A stretch of DNA of 64,000 nucleotides, from NCBI GenBank assembly GCA_900074725.1, contig LT598461.1, positions 620,001 to 684,000 of the forward strand, in the 5' to 3' direction. Numbering within the stretch: the first letter of the stretch is position 1; each line of letters starts with the position of its first letter. The translations under genes were made by a program, and so were the position numbers. This document shows positions 1 to 10,456 of the stretch, piece after piece. The DNA is from Lachancea dasiensis (taxonomy: Eukaryota; Ascomycota; Saccharomycetes; Saccharomycetales; Saccharomycetaceae). The notes beneath the pieces were generated by a model. That model worked only from the letters and a program-made list of their open reading frames with translations, had not been told where the DNA came from and ran no database searches.

Positions 1-2026
1 CATATGGCGGTACACTTTTGGAGGTCCTTCTATCTAGAGCCGTGAACCTGGGGAACACAAGCTTTGATTCCACTGTGAGAGGGTCGACGATGTCCACTAG
101 AGCATCCTTCTTACTCTCTGATGGACATGAAATAAACGAAAGCAAATTTTCCGATCGACAGTTTTCGATGATATCCTCCCGCATGGCTCTGCTTCCTTTT
201 TCCTTGGACCTTATCTCCCAAAGCGGCATAATTCTTTCTTGTTTGCGCCTGCAAACAAACTCAGAGTAATACGGATTGTAAGGATCATTAGAAATAGACT
301 CAGTTTGGTCAAACTCGTACTCTAGATTTTTAGAGACGTATGTGATTTTTTCAATAATGCTCACTTTAATCCTTTTGACAGAAACGTCCTTGCTGATGGG
401 GGCCAATTTTATCTTTATTGGAATTTCACTCCCTATAGGCACGAATTTCTTCAAAAGAGACACTTCGTAAGATAGTGCATCATTCCACACCCTATTAATG
501 TAAATTGGCTTATCCGCCGTAGATTCGGAGATTGTAGGAGGTATCCGTACTACTTGTATCGACTGGTCTCCTCTAATCAGCGTTTTTTTTGCGGCACTTG
601 CTTTTTGGCCAGTACCCCCATGCAATTGATCTCTAACTTTTCTCAGAAGTTTATTTCCAGTAAATAAAGCATGATTTGAGATCTCCAGCTGATGGTCTTC
701 GGACCCGCGGGAAACAACGGAATTTGCAGACGAGACATCGCTTCTGGAGTCTATTCCAGAAGAACCCTGGGAAATTTTGGCTGCACAGCGAAAGTTGTAG
801 TTGACTCTACCTGATGGTAGATATATGGTTTCTGGGATATTACTCGAGAAAAATACAGGGAGCAGGAAGACATATTCACCGGGCTGAAAAGTTTGCTCAC
901 TATTCAAAGAGTCTATAGTAGAAACAAGGTCTGTGTTTGACCTCTTTCGACTCAGATAAGGCTGTTCTGATATATTATTCTTGTTCCTGAAGATGTGCGG
1001 ATTAGGTAAATTTTCTGACCTCTCAATGATTTTGCTTTTGGTCGAAAGGTGGTGTGGGACATAAAGACTAAAATTCTCTTCTGTCAAATCCCAACTTAAT
1101 TCACCCAGGGTATAATATTCCTCATTTGTTTGCTTTTCAGGCGGTACACCATTTTGCCAATAAATCCGAACTCTTGAATATAATTCGGCTCTCAAGGAGG
1201 TGAGAGTGGTGACTCTCTGAAATGAGGCAACCACTGCAATATTAAAAAGGACATTGTTACCATCCGCACCTAAGTATGATTCATCGCGAGACGCAGAGGA
1301 GGCATTTTCGCCATCCGCAGAAGATGACCGAATACTGCTCGACTGGGGAGGTGCTACACCAGAGGGTGTATCATGTTCTTCCAAGTTAGAATCTGAGCCA
1401 TTGAGCAATGCCAAATGAGCTAGATATTCGTCCTCTTGTGCTGACACAGTGGGCAGAAAAACAACCTCAGATGAAGTGGCCATAAACATACTGATGTCGC
1501 TTTTCGTGCTCAAATTTTTTGGTTGCAAAAATCCTCTTTCTGCCAAGTATTCCAGCAAATACCTACGGCCGGTAGGAAGGTTGGTGACACTCTTTGAACC
1601 GTAAGCACTGAACTGGCTCTGGAGGTCCTCCGATTCAGAGTAAATTTCTTCTGACTCATTATCGGCCTCCTCGTACTCATCTTCACTAAAAGGCACCATT
1701 CCATTGTTATCTGAATATGCAACTTCACTGGCATTAGCTCCATTACCGTGGGTTGCGTAGTGAACTTGCGGATTTCCTGAGCTTGGCATCTTTTCTTGAG
1801 CGCTGTAAACAGGTGGCGCAAGCCCTTGGATTGGATCGGTAGAAGAATTGCCAGATTGAGAGCCTGGCCGAGAGGAGTGTGTATGACTTGGGACAGTCTT
1901 CATTATATTACTCAGAGCATGTTTGATAGATGACGACCGTCTTCGGCCCGTTGGGTTGACAATATTCGAGGCGTCCGTTTTGTAATCACTCGCCGTTGAA
2001 GGCGGCTTAGAGTTAGAAAAAGGCAT
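1..2026 (-). CDS. ECM21/CSR2: Alpha-arrestin, Rsp5 adaptor (partial, C-terminal part outside window)
   Basis: A reading frame runs without a stop from an ATG at 2026 (in-frame TAG directly upstream) to base 1, about 675 codons. The S. cerevisiae homologues are about 1,120 aa, so the rest lies beyond the window. The N-terminal third is Ser/Asn-rich and low in complexity. A PPVY (PY) motif at residues 71-74 is the kind that binds WW domains of the ubiquitin ligase Rsp5. Arrestin-type beta-strand segments follow (for example FNIAVVASF, EYVFLLPVFF, EIPIKIKLAP). Family role: alpha-arrestins recruit Rsp5 to plasma-membrane transporters for endocytosis. APL4 next door, divergently transcribed, matches the YPR029C-YPR030W neighbourhood, which supports the pre-duplication orthologue of ECM21 and CSR2. 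The family call rests on layout, PY motif and synteny. Confidence 0.82.
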   Translation of the reverse strand, partial: MPFSNSKPPSTASDYKTDASNIVNPTGRRRSSSIKHALSNIMKTVPSHTHSSRPGSQSGNSSTDPIQGLAPPVYSAQEKMPSSGNPQVHYATHGNGANASEVAYSDNNGMVPFSEDEYEEADNESEEIYSESEDLQSQFSAYGSKSVTNLPTGRRYLLEYLAERGFLQPKNLSTKSDISMFMATSSEVVFLPTVSAQEDEYLAHLALLNGSDSNLEEHDTPSGVAPPQSSSIRSSSADGENASSASRDESYLGADGNNVLFNIAVVASFQRVTTLTSLRAELYSRVRIYWQNGVPPEKQTNEEYYTLGELSWDLTEENFSLYVPHHLSTKSKIIERSENLPNPHIFRNKNNISEQPYLSRKRSNTDLVSTIDSLNSEQTFQPGEYVFLLPVFFSSNIPETIYLPSGRVNYNFRCAAKISQGSSGIDSRSDVSSANSVVSRGSEDHQLEISNHALFTGNKLLRKVRDQLHGGTGQKASAAKKTLIRGDQSIQVVRIPPTISESTADKPIYINRVWNDALSYEVSLLKKFVPIGSEIPIKIKLAPISKDVSVKRIKVSIIEKITYVSKNLEYEFDQTESISNDPYNPYYSEFVCRRKQERIMPLWEIRSKEKGSRAMREDIIENCRSENLLSFISCPSESKKDALVDIVDPLTVESKLVFPRFTALDRRTSKSVPPY

Positions 2027-3460
2027 CTAGAGCGATTTTGGCGGCCCAAGTAGTGTTTGTGATAATGATTCCAAAACCGTAACAGCTGGTTAAACGGCCT
2101 ATACCCTTATGGTTCACGCCTCCTAGAACTTGGAACAAATCAACGAATCTTCAAACAAAGTGAGAAACCTGCGTAGGACAAAAAAGACGTCTCTGGTGGC
2201 AGGCGTAATTTTCCTTACGTTAGTTTGAAATTATGAGAATTACCTAATGTAGTACCATTATCTAGGAATGGGATAGTTAATGTGTCTAGCACATTTGGCA
2301 TTATACACGAGTAAAATACCTGAGCCTTTCAAAATTATGGGATTAAAGGGCCAAACAATGTACATGAATAATCATGAAGTGGGGTTCATCGTCGGTACAC
2401 CATAGATGAAATACACTCTGTAATTTTTGTTATTCGAGTTCGTGGGTCTATTTTTATTTGTGGCCCTCCGATTTTCGAAGGTCGAGTTCCACATCCTAAT
2501 TTGAAACGACGAGCTTAAAGAGCAGGAAATACCAGCTTAACGGGGTTACTTCCGATATATTCCTACGCAATTCAGAAACTCGAAGTGCGCTAAAGATCTT
2601 TCAATTCATGGGTCTCATTTAATGGGGGCGAGTGCCTCAACCTAACGGGAATGGCATGTACCGACAGCTGTAATTCATAAAAACAAAAATGCTGACGCAT
2701 AACAATCGTTAGATCGACCCTTGGGCTCAACTCTAGGAAGTTCCACAACAAGAACGTCAAAGTCGTTTATAATGACAAAGTGCCATATGCAACTCTATGT
2801 TACATTAGACATCGGAAGATTCTGTACAGCTCTAACAAGCCATTCCTATTCTCCTCAGGATTGTAAAAGATTCGAAAATAGCACTCTTGTTACTCAAGTT
2901 CCCTCCCTTCCATTTGTAGGTCATATCAATGAAACTTGGGGGTCTTCTTCGTCTGGCAAGCCCACGCTGTCGCCCATGTTCCCACTCTTACCTCTATAGA
3001 AACATATGGAGATAAATTTCACGCTAAGCTCTGCCTATTTGATGCAGATCTCATTTCAACATTTCTCCAGAAAAGACTACCTGAATGTAGCCATCAAGGA
3101 AATCGACCCCCTGGAACTTTCTCACCTTATAAATCATGGTTAGCTCAAGTAGGCATATCTCACCTGGCGGAAACTTCACGATCTCAACCTAGACTTTTAT
3201 AGAGTCTTAGAATTGTCAGTCGCACGAGCTCCAAGTGATTAGAGACATGACTAGATCAAGTTGAGAAAAATAGCTATCCAATTATTGAGTTCCGCAATAA
3301 GGTACGGTGCCATAAGGCATTGGTGTTGGCGAATGCTGTTTTGATGGGTTCTTTTATTGTTGTTTTGTTTAAGTATTAATTACTTCATTCAAGAAATTAG
3401 ACATTGTATACACATTTAAGCTGCTCAAGCTAACACGAGGACACAGCCTTTGGAATTGCA
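2027..3460. other. Divergent intergenic region, CSR2/ECM21 - APL4
   Basis: This 1.4 kb stretch separates two divergent start codons and should hold both promoters. Only short open frames occur (for example 2721-2999 and 2936-3202). They overlap in different frames, show no recognisable domain, and I do not call them genes. No tRNA or repeat element was recognised. Confidence 0.6.
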
Positions 3461-5836
3461 ATGGGATCTCTGAGAACATTTATCAAGGATGTACGTGGCG
3501 CTAAAACATTGGCCGAAGAACGATCCATCGTAACCAAGGAGTCGGCCAGAATTAGAACGAAACTCAAAGACGATCATTTGCCCCAAGAGAAAAGGCGCAA
3601 AAACATACACAAGCTCCTTTATCTCCATATTTTGGGTGAAAAGACGCATTTTGCCCAAGTGGAATGCATCAATCTCATCGCGTCTGATGACTTTCGCGAT
3701 AAGAGGCTCGGATACTTGGCTGCTATGATTCTACTGGACGAGCATCAAGAAGTGCTAACCTTACTGACCAATCTGATCAGTAATGATCTAACACACCCAA
3801 ATAGATACGTCGTGTCCCTAGCGCTGTCCACTTTAGGCTCATTGACATCCCCGGAATTGGCTCGCGATCTGTACCCTGACGTAGAGACCATCCTGGCGCG
3901 TTCTACGGACGAATTCTTGGTCAAGAAAGCACTTCAGTGCGCTGCTAAGCTAATCGAGAGAGACGCCTCTTTGCTAGAAATATTCTACCCGTATGTCGGA
4001 ACCATTCTAAAATCGCACCATTTATGCACACACGGCGGTTTACTCGGTGTCGTCAAATTGTGTCAAGTCGCTCTTTCGTGCCGGCCTCAATACGAGTATG
4101 ACAATTATCCTGAGATATTGCAGAGCTTGGTAGCCAATATTCCAGAGCTTTTCTCTCTTCTTCAAGACATGAACTCGACCAGTTTCAACCCTGAGTATGA
4201 TGTTGGCGGAACTTGCGATCCATTTTTACAAGTGGAACTTCTGTACACTTTACGTCTAATGTTCGAGCTGGCACCTCAGGGAACCGACAGGTACAAAAAC
4301 AAATTAAATGATATACTGACAAAAATTGCCACGAATTCCGATGGCTCCAAGAACGCTGCTCATGCTGTTTTGTATGAATGTGTCCGCACAATTTTTGCTC
4401 TTCAGCTTGATCAATCTCTAAAAATTCTTGGAGTGAATGTTTTGGCCAAGTTTTTGGGAGGGAAAGACAATAACACCAAGTACGTGGGACTCAACACTCT
4501 ACTCGATGTTGTTCCTCAAGAACCGAATGCTGTTCAAAAGCACCGCAAATTTATTTCGCGCTGTTTATTTGACCCCGATATCTCTATCAGGGCTAGAGCT
4601 GTAGAATTGACCTTTGCAATTCTCAACGATTCGAACATGACGGAGTTAGTAGAAGAACTACTATCATTCCTCAAGGGGTCTGATGATCAGGACAAAGATT
4701 TGATCATCAGTACTGTAAATCATCTAGTGAATCACTTCGACTCGCGAACCCCAGATCAAGAAAATTGGGCAATTGATGTGATGGTTCAAGTTTTAAAAGT
4801 TGTTGGCCAACACATTTCTTTAGACAAAGTTAGTGAAGTTTTACTGATGATCAACAATGGCCAGGATTTGAACCATAAGTTGCAAGTGATCCAGCAAATA
4901 TTAACAGTGTCATTAGGCAGACTTGAAGGCGTTGTCAAAGGTGACAATTTGGCATGGAAACTAATGAGCGTTTGGTGCATCGGTGAGTACGGTGACATCC
5001 TGCTACAAAAAAACATATTTTCGGACACTAGGCTTGCAGAGTACCTCTCTGCACTGAACCACATGTATTCCGACAGCATAATGTTAATTGGTTATGTTTT
5101 AACCGCAGCACTAAAACTGTCATCAAAGACCAACAATCCAGGTTGTGTGGAGGAATTGCGACAGATCATAATGGGTCATACCCGAGACACTAACTTGATG
5201 CTCCAAAATAAGAGTTATCAGTACTCTATAATATTCAATCAACCTGCCGGGCTAAAGCACGACATTTTGGGAGCTATGCCGTTTTTTGAGAAGAAAAGCA
5301 AAGGTGGAAGCGACAAAGTTAGTCTGCAAAAAAACATGGCTCCACCCACCAAGCCGGTGGAATCTAGCCTCCTATTAGATCTTCTAGAAACTTCCCCCCC
5401 TCGTAATCCTCCCACAAAGTTTCACAATGATGTACTAGCCAGTCAGGTAGAAAATGACACCAGAACAGCTCCTCTGGCTGGTAATGGGGTTTATGCTTCT
5501 GTTCCTGAAAATGCTGCACAATGTTATACCTCTTCTGAAATGGCTGTTTTCATGAGGATTAAATCCGTGGGACCTGAAGGAGCTGAGCTGGAATTGTTTG
5601 TCCGGGCAGTTGTTCCTATGCATAACGTCCAAATTTTTGCAGCAGTATCCAAGACTCAGAAACTCATTTTAGGGACTTTATCTAGCGCATCGCTCGAGTC
5701 AGACCAGGTCTGTGTACAGGAACTGCGGGTAAGTGGTAGTGGGAAGCTCAAATTCAGGATAAAGATTGTACACCAAGGTTCCGATATGAACTTAAAAACC
5801 GAGCAGTTTGATCACAAATTCGACCAAAGCTTGTGA
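3461..5836 (+). CDS. APL4: AP-1 clathrin adaptor complex, gamma-adaptin large subunit
   Basis: The 791-residue product begins MGSLRTFIKDVRGAKTLAEE, the conserved gamma-adaptin N terminus, and continues as an alpha-solenoid trunk (roughly residues 1-590). A polar hinge contains a clathrin-box-like LLDLL near residue 640, and a beta-rich ear domain fills the last 110 or so residues. S. cerevisiae Apl4 is 832 aa, so length is normal. Role: large subunit of the AP-1 heterotetramer, which sorts cargo into clathrin vesicles at the trans-Golgi and endosomes. The ATG at 3461 starts the conserved N terminus with no upstream alternative. It is flanked by the arrestin gene and convergent YOP1, in the S. 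cerevisiae YPR028-030 order. Confidence 0.96.
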   Translation: MGSLRTFIKDVRGAKTLAEERSIVTKESARIRTKLKDDHLPQEKRRKNIHKLLYLHILGEKTHFAQVECINLIASDDFRDKRLGYLAAMILLDEHQEVLTLLTNLISNDLTHPNRYVVSLALSTLGSLTSPELARDLYPDVETILARSTDEFLVKKALQCAAKLIERDASLLEIFYPYVGTILKSHHLCTHGGLLGVVKLCQVALSCRPQYEYDNYPEILQSLVANIPELFSLLQDMNSTSFNPEYDVGGTCDPFLQVELLYTLRLMFELAPQGTDRYKNKLNDILTKIATNSDGSKNAAHAVLYECVRTIFALQLDQSLKILGVNVLAKFLGGKDNNTKYVGLNTLLDVVPQEPNAVQKHRKFISRCLFDPDISIRARAVELTFAILNDSNMTELVEELLSFLKGSDDQDKDLIISTVNHLVNHFDSRTPDQENWAIDVMVQVLKVVGQHISLDKVSEVLLMINNGQDLNHKLQVIQQILTVSLGRLEGVVKGDNLAWKLMSVWCIGEYGDILLQKNIFSDTRLAEYLSALNHMYSDSIMLIGYVLTAALKLSSKTNNPGCVEELRQIIMGHTRDTNLMLQNKSYQYSIIFNQPAGLKHDILGAMPFFEKKSKGGSDKVSLQKNMAPPTKPVESSLLLDLLETSPPRNPPTKFHNDVLASQVENDTRTAPLAGNGVYASVPENAAQCYTSSEMAVFMRIKSVGPEGAELELFVRAVVPMHNVQIFAAVSKTQKLILGTLSSASLESDQVCVQELRVSGSGKLKFRIKIVHQGSDMNLKTEQFDHKFDQSL

Positions 5837-5965
5837 ATAAAAGAAAAAGAGAGTGAGTAAACCGACGTTATAATGAACTACATAATGTTTACGCACCTTA
5901 GACCGGTGAAAAAATGAAATATTTACCACCATTTAATCGTCAGGGACCGCGAAGTGACCAGCTAT

Positions 5966-6643
5966 TTATTGCTGATGGCCAGCGAACCCAGTGGTCTTAC
6001 CATGGGAAGCCAAGTTGTCCATTTTAATCGAGATATTTTCGGTACCTCTTGGCCCGGACGCCTTAATGTACTTGCTGGTGATTGGGTCCAAGATAGTCTT
6101 GTACACATACTTAGCTCCGTTGGTTTGAGGTAGAGCCAAGTACACCAACAACAAGGTCTTAATGAACCAGTAGAAAGGAACCCAGTATAAAATAGCCTTG
6201 GACCAAAATTCGATAACGTTCAAGAAAGCAAAGACAACCCAATAGGTCAGCAATTCAGAATCATCTTTGGTTTGAGCAGATTTGAGAGCCACTAGAGAGT
6301 AGTAAGTGGGGATCACAAATCCAACAAAGTTCGACAAAATCTCGCCAATGCCACCAACATTGATGAAGATCAAAAGTAGATATACAGAGGCTGCCCCGAC
6401 CACACCGTACGACTTTGGAAGGTTGGTCTTAGCTTCAAATTGTTGCAACAGACCGTTGCCAGCGAATTTCTGAAAATCGAGGTCGTTAGTAACATAGTTT
6501 GGTATTACGACAGACATAGCTTGAAGCGATGTTGCCCGGTATCCTCCTTTGACCAAGATGGTTCACGCGGAATGCTATCAATATAAACATACATGGTCTA
6601 GAGTTTTGAGCTCATCTTGGAAAACCTTAACGTAATCTGCCAT
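5966..6643 (-). CDS. YOP1: ER membrane-curving REEP/DP1 family protein (two exons)
   Basis: Two exons join to a 184-residue protein. Exon 1 (6643-6593) encodes MADYVKVFQDELKTLDH. Exon 2 (6469-5966) continues KFAGNGLLQQFEAKTNLPKSY, the segment conserved in S. cerevisiae Yop1 (180 aa). The 123 nt intron has GTATGT at its 5' end, a TACTAAC branch point at 6491-6485 and a TTTCAG acceptor; YOP1 is also spliced near its 5' end in S. cerevisiae. Hydrophobic hairpins follow (VYLLLIFINVGGIGEIL, WVVFAFLNVIEFW, YWFIKTLLLVYLAL), the TB2/DP1/HVA22 fold that bends tubular ER. An unspliced frame reading up to 6556 starts inside the intron and is not the real N terminus. Confidence 0.96.
6470..6592 (-). other. 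Spliceosomal intron of YOP1 (123 nt)
   Basis: Donor GTATGT at 6592-6587, branch point TACTAAC at 6491-6485, acceptor CAG ending at 6470. Removing it restores the conserved Yop1 N terminus in phase 0. Confidence 0.95.
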
Positions 6644-6870
6644 TGTAACCGGTTGTGATTATGAGAAAGAGCAGTACTTGGTAATGGTGAGACCGAAGAA
6701 CTGATTGATGATTTTATATAACAGAATGAGTATTAAGGAAGTTGCGCCTAGCTAGAAACCCTTTCCGTTATATACGGTTTCCCTCAATTGCAATTGCAAC
6801 CTGGAGCAAAATGCAAAATGCCCACTTTATAACGATATATAGAACCAAGCTGTGTTCGTTTTTCACATTA

Positions 6871-6962
6871 GCGGATTTAGCTCAGTTGGGAGAGCGCCAG
6901 ACTGAAGAAAACTTTGGTCGTTTGAAATCTGGAGGTCCTGTGTTCGATCCACAGAATTCGCA
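6871..6962 (+). tRNA. tF(GAA): tRNA-Phe (anticodon GAA) with 19 nt intron
   Basis: The acceptor arms GCGGATT and AATTCGC pair over seven positions with discriminator A. The A box (TAGCTCAGTTGGGAGAG) and B box (TGTTCGATCCACA) are intact. Anticodon stem CCAGA/TCTGG encloses CTGAAGA with GAA. A 19 nt intron (6908-6926) lies at the canonical site one base 3' of the anticodon, as in S. cerevisiae tRNA-Phe genes. A T run follows within about 10 bases. Confidence 0.97.
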
Positions 6963-7045
6963 ATATTTTTGTTAAATATATACTAAATTTCTCTTCCGAC
7001 CTACGACCCTCGCGCAGACTACAATTCTTCTTATGAATGGGACGC

Positions 7046-10000
7046 TTATTGCATCAATCCGATCTCTTTAATTGTCGCTCCGCGGGGATCATCGTCGTCG
7101 TCGAAAGTACCTTGCACACATAGTAGTACGAACCGAGGCGGCGGCCAGAGAGCGGTTACCGATTCATTAGTGTAGTTTTGGTAATCAAAAACAAAATTCG
7201 TGACGTTGCTGCGCGGGATTTGAATCTCCCCTTTGCTAGCGTCTTCCCATACATACGGTACTGATGGTGTCACTTTTAAGTCTCTCAGCACTGGCACGAA
7301 CCGGCTTTTCAGTAGCAACGCATCGGGTGATATTTTGGAGAGTTGTCCAATATCTAATTTCTGAGAGTGCAGCATTTCTCGGCAGTCTACATTGTCATAG
7401 AATTGTTCCCTTGTACCACTTAATCTCGACTGCATGTCCAACGCCTGACCAGTGAAACCCAAAATATCAGTCGCTGTTTCGGGGCTAAATTCTTCAACTT
7501 CCCTAGAAGCATTGTACAACGCCTCCTCGATGTCTCCCTTGTATGGCAGTACAAATACTGAAATATTCCGCGCAGGTCTTCCTCCCCACAGTATTGTCCC
7601 GCCGTTAAGAGCATACTCATTACCAGGGCCCAAATCTATCAGGATCTTGGCGCAGTCTTCCTTGTGCAGGGGCTGCCAATGAGTAAAGTTATTACCATCT
7701 GTGACTGAGTATATAACATCTCCGGGGACACCGGTGGTAAAATTAGTAACCTGTTTCCCCTCTGCGAGGTTACCGTCGATGTTTAACAGTGGTTCAAATA
7801 GTTTGACACTAAGCGTCTCACCAGGCTGTAGCACAACATCTTTGGCAGGCAAGTCTTTGTGTCGATGGACGTGAGGTTGGTGAAAGAGGCCCATCTCTCG
7901 ATCGTGGATAATATTTCGATCCAAAACACGAATATTGATTGGATTAACGCCCGATTTGTGCACGACTGTGGCATTTTCGTCGCCTATCTCGACGTCTAAA
8001 ACTTGACCCATGTACTTAAAGTTTCTAATCGTAATGCCCCCAGCCAGCAAGGGCAGCTTTATAGGATTGAACTTCAGAAGCCTGTCAATTTGACCAGTAG
8101 TCTTATTAGTAGAATATGAATAGCGGAGACCCGTCAATCCGAATAGTAACGATTGTAAATAACCGCCATTACCAGTTAGAAAAGGAAAAGCAGGTTGAGT
8201 AAAACCATTGGTGAGAAAATTATCGTCTGACTGCTCGCTGAATTGCACAAAGGGAGCTCTCACGTAAGGTAAGACCGACTTATAAAGATAACTTTGTGAT
8301 GAGCAACCATGATTCAGCAAACCGGCCGCTGCGGCCACAAAAACAGGGTATGTCATTGCGGGCCCACTCGCCGATTGACGCTCAGAATAGTAATACAAAT
8401 TCCTAATGGCGTTATCCAAAATGGTCTCATCTGTGATATAGCCTAGAGGATAAGTCATTAACATAACGTCAGCTTGCTTAATTTCGACAGATGAATTCAT
8501 GCCCGAGTATTCAAGTGTGATATTAGACTCGGCAATGGGAATTAAAATTTTGCTAGACACCTCTTTCCATTTTGGGTCCACTTTTTCCTTCAAATGCCTT
8601 CCAATGTCAATGGCCCACTTCAATAGCGTTTTGATACCAGCGTTCGTGAAGGCTCCGTTACTTACGAAATTGGCATACTCGTCAGGATCTGTCATATTAT
8701 GGGTCTCATACGCATCCAACTCTGGGTTGTATTTCACAAAGGCTGTGAAGAAGGTGGCAGCATCTCTCACCAACGGCCACGTTGTTTTTCGGAGATATTC
8801 GTCATCGATTCCGTTGGCCCCATTTAGGTATACCAAAAAAGAAGCCATGGCCACATCGATATTGATATGATATTCATAATCGACACATGGGCCTGTCGAA
8901 GTGCAGTTTGCGAATCTTCCTGATGTCCAGGGATATAATGCACCAGGCCATCCATTGGAAGCTGCATTGGTTTTCGCCTGCTCGTGGGTTTTTTCGCGAT
9001 AGTTTACCATATGCCTTGATATGTCGGGGAAAAATGGAAGTAAGGAAGGCAAAATCCAAAGATCTGCATCCCAGAAAACCAGGCCTGCATATGAGTCAGA
9101 GCTTAAGCCTGACGATGGCACCGGTAACCCCCGCTCCTGAGAAACGTTAAATCTTCTAGTGTTTGCTAACAAGTGAAAAAGTGACGACTTGGCAGCTAAT
9201 TCAAGGAGACTGTCTGAAGGTATTTCTATAGAAGCATTGTCATACAAATTGATCCACTCTTGCCGATGGATCTCCGAGAGTGTATTGTATGCTCCTAAAT
9301 GTGACATTACGATATCCTTTGCAATTTGGGAATTTGGGGCAGTTTTGTCGTACCGATCATATTCTGTTGACATTACCCCTACGTATTTGAAAATGGTGAC
9401 GGATGGATTCTCTGCAGTTAACTGCACAAAATGTTTACTGATAACGGATGTGTTGGCATCTGTAACTTGAAACAAAACCCCATCGAGGTTTCCTGCTGCA
9501 GAGGCAAATCTCAAAGTTGAATACATAGCCGCTGATGAGTAAGGGACGTTATTAGGTTCTACTTCCATGAAGATACCATCTGTATCATATCCCAAATTTT
9601 TGAGGTTAGTTCTTCTTGACGTGGAGTGGTTTAATGTGTCATACACCTGCAAGTCGATTGTGTCAATATTGGCTGAATTTTCCGGAATCAAGGAAATTTC
9701 TAGCTTGACCACTCCCAATGGGTGCACTGTCCTATGAGCAAAGACTGTCGACTTTATATGAAGTGTATCCAGCCAGTCGAGCTCTGTAGTCACGGTGCCG
9801 GTTTGCAAAGATAGATTCTGATTGTAGTTGGAAACCTGAAGAGCATGAACACTCTGGGCATTGAATTTTAAAGTATCGTTGCGAATAGAAAAATCAATAT
9901 CAGTCCATTGGGGAATTGCACAAAGCACGGTGGAGTAACCCTTATCATCCAGTTCTGGGAAATTCGTTGAGTTGAGTTTAGGTTCCAGGCCATAAAAGTC

Positions 10001-10456
10001 CGATACAAAAGCGCCAGCAAAACGACGATTTCTCAGAGGCCACCCGTTATCTAAGGCACCTGGAGTGGATGCATCGGGGATCCAAATATTGAAGGTGTCG
10101 GGGGCGTAGCCAAACCCCACGTTCGGTATCCGACTTCCAATATACCCGTTGGCGACGTACGGTTGTCGCGAAAATGTATTTTCCGAGAAGAAGGTAGTAC
10201 CGACGACCCACGCATCCTCATCGTAGTATGTATCTTGCGAGTCGCTGAGAAGTTCGTAAAGGGTCTCTGAGCTTCTTCTGCGCCGTTCAACGTGGGCATT
10301 ATGATGCCTGTGGTGGGATCGAAAGACTCTGCATGGTAAATGTAAATGGCTTGCTTTCGGTATCGAATGCAACAGCAGCCAGCTTGTCAGAACGACTGCA
10401 GACAAAGTTATCACTGCAATGCAGCTCCGGTAGGATCGACACTTTGCTTTCTCCAT
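7046..10456 (-). CDS. ATH1: Acid trehalase, cell-surface/vacuolar GH65 enzyme
   Basis: The product is 1,136 aa (S. cerevisiae Ath1 is 1,211 aa). One hydrophobic segment at about residues 11-31 acts as a signal anchor, and the large lumenal/extracellular part has many N-X-S/T sequons. The glycoside hydrolase 65 body carries signature segments such as FWDADLWILPSLLPFFPD and the CVDYEYHINIDVAMA region. Known role: hydrolysis of external or vacuolar trehalose to two glucose molecules at acid pH. The ATG at 10456 precedes a short basic cytosolic tail and the anchor. The 3' end faces tRNA-Phe. Upstream lies a TATA-like tatatatat at about 10529. Confidence 0.95.
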   Translation of the reverse strand: MEKAKCRSYRSCIAVITLSAVVLTSWLLLHSIPKASHLHLPCRVFRSHHRHHNAHVERRRRSSETLYELLSDSQDTYYDEDAWVVGTTFFSENTFSRQPYVANGYIGSRIPNVGFGYAPDTFNIWIPDASTPGALDNGWPLRNRRFAGAFVSDFYGLEPKLNSTNFPELDDKGYSTVLCAIPQWTDIDFSIRNDTLKFNAQSVHALQVSNYNQNLSLQTGTVTTELDWLDTLHIKSTVFAHRTVHPLGVVKLEISLIPENSANIDTIDLQVYDTLNHSTSRRTNLKNLGYDTDGIFMEVEPNNVPYSSAAMYSTLRFASAAGNLDGVLFQVTDANTSVISKHFVQLTAENPSVTIFKYVGVMSTEYDRYDKTAPNSQIAKDIVMSHLGAYNTLSEIHRQEWINLYDNASIEIPSDSLLELAAKSSLFHLLANTRRFNVSQERGLPVPSSGLSSDSYAGLVFWDADLWILPSLLPFFPDISRHMVNYREKTHEQAKTNAASNGWPGALYPWTSGRFANCTSTGPCVDYEYHINIDVAMASFLVYLNGANGIDDEYLRKTTWPLVRDAATFFTAFVKYNPELDAYETHNMTDPDEYANFVSNGAFTNAGIKTLLKWAIDIGRHLKEKVDPKWKEVSSKILIPIAESNITLEYSGMNSSVEIKQADVMLMTYPLGYITDETILDNAIRNLYYYSERQSASGPAMTYPVFVAAAAGLLNHGCSSQSYLYKSVLPYVRAPFVQFSEQSDDNFLTNGFTQPAFPFLTGNGGYLQSLLFGLTGLRYSYSTNKTTGQIDRLLKFNPIKLPLLAGGITIRNFKYMGQVLDVEIGDENATVVHKSGVNPINIRVLDRNIIHDREMGLFHQPHVHRHKDLPAKDVVLQPGETLSVKLFEPLLNIDGNLAEGKQVTNFTTGVPGDVIYSVTDGNNFTHWQPLHKEDCAKILIDLGPGNEYALNGGTILWGGRPARNISVFVLPYKGDIEEALYNASREVEEFSPETATDILGFTGQALDMQSRLSGTREQFYDNVDCREMLHSQKLDIGQLSKISPDALLLKSRFVPVLRDLKVTPSVPYVWEDASKGEIQIPRSNVTNFVFDYQNYTNESVTALWPPPRFVLLCVQGTFDDDDDPRGATIKEIGLMQ

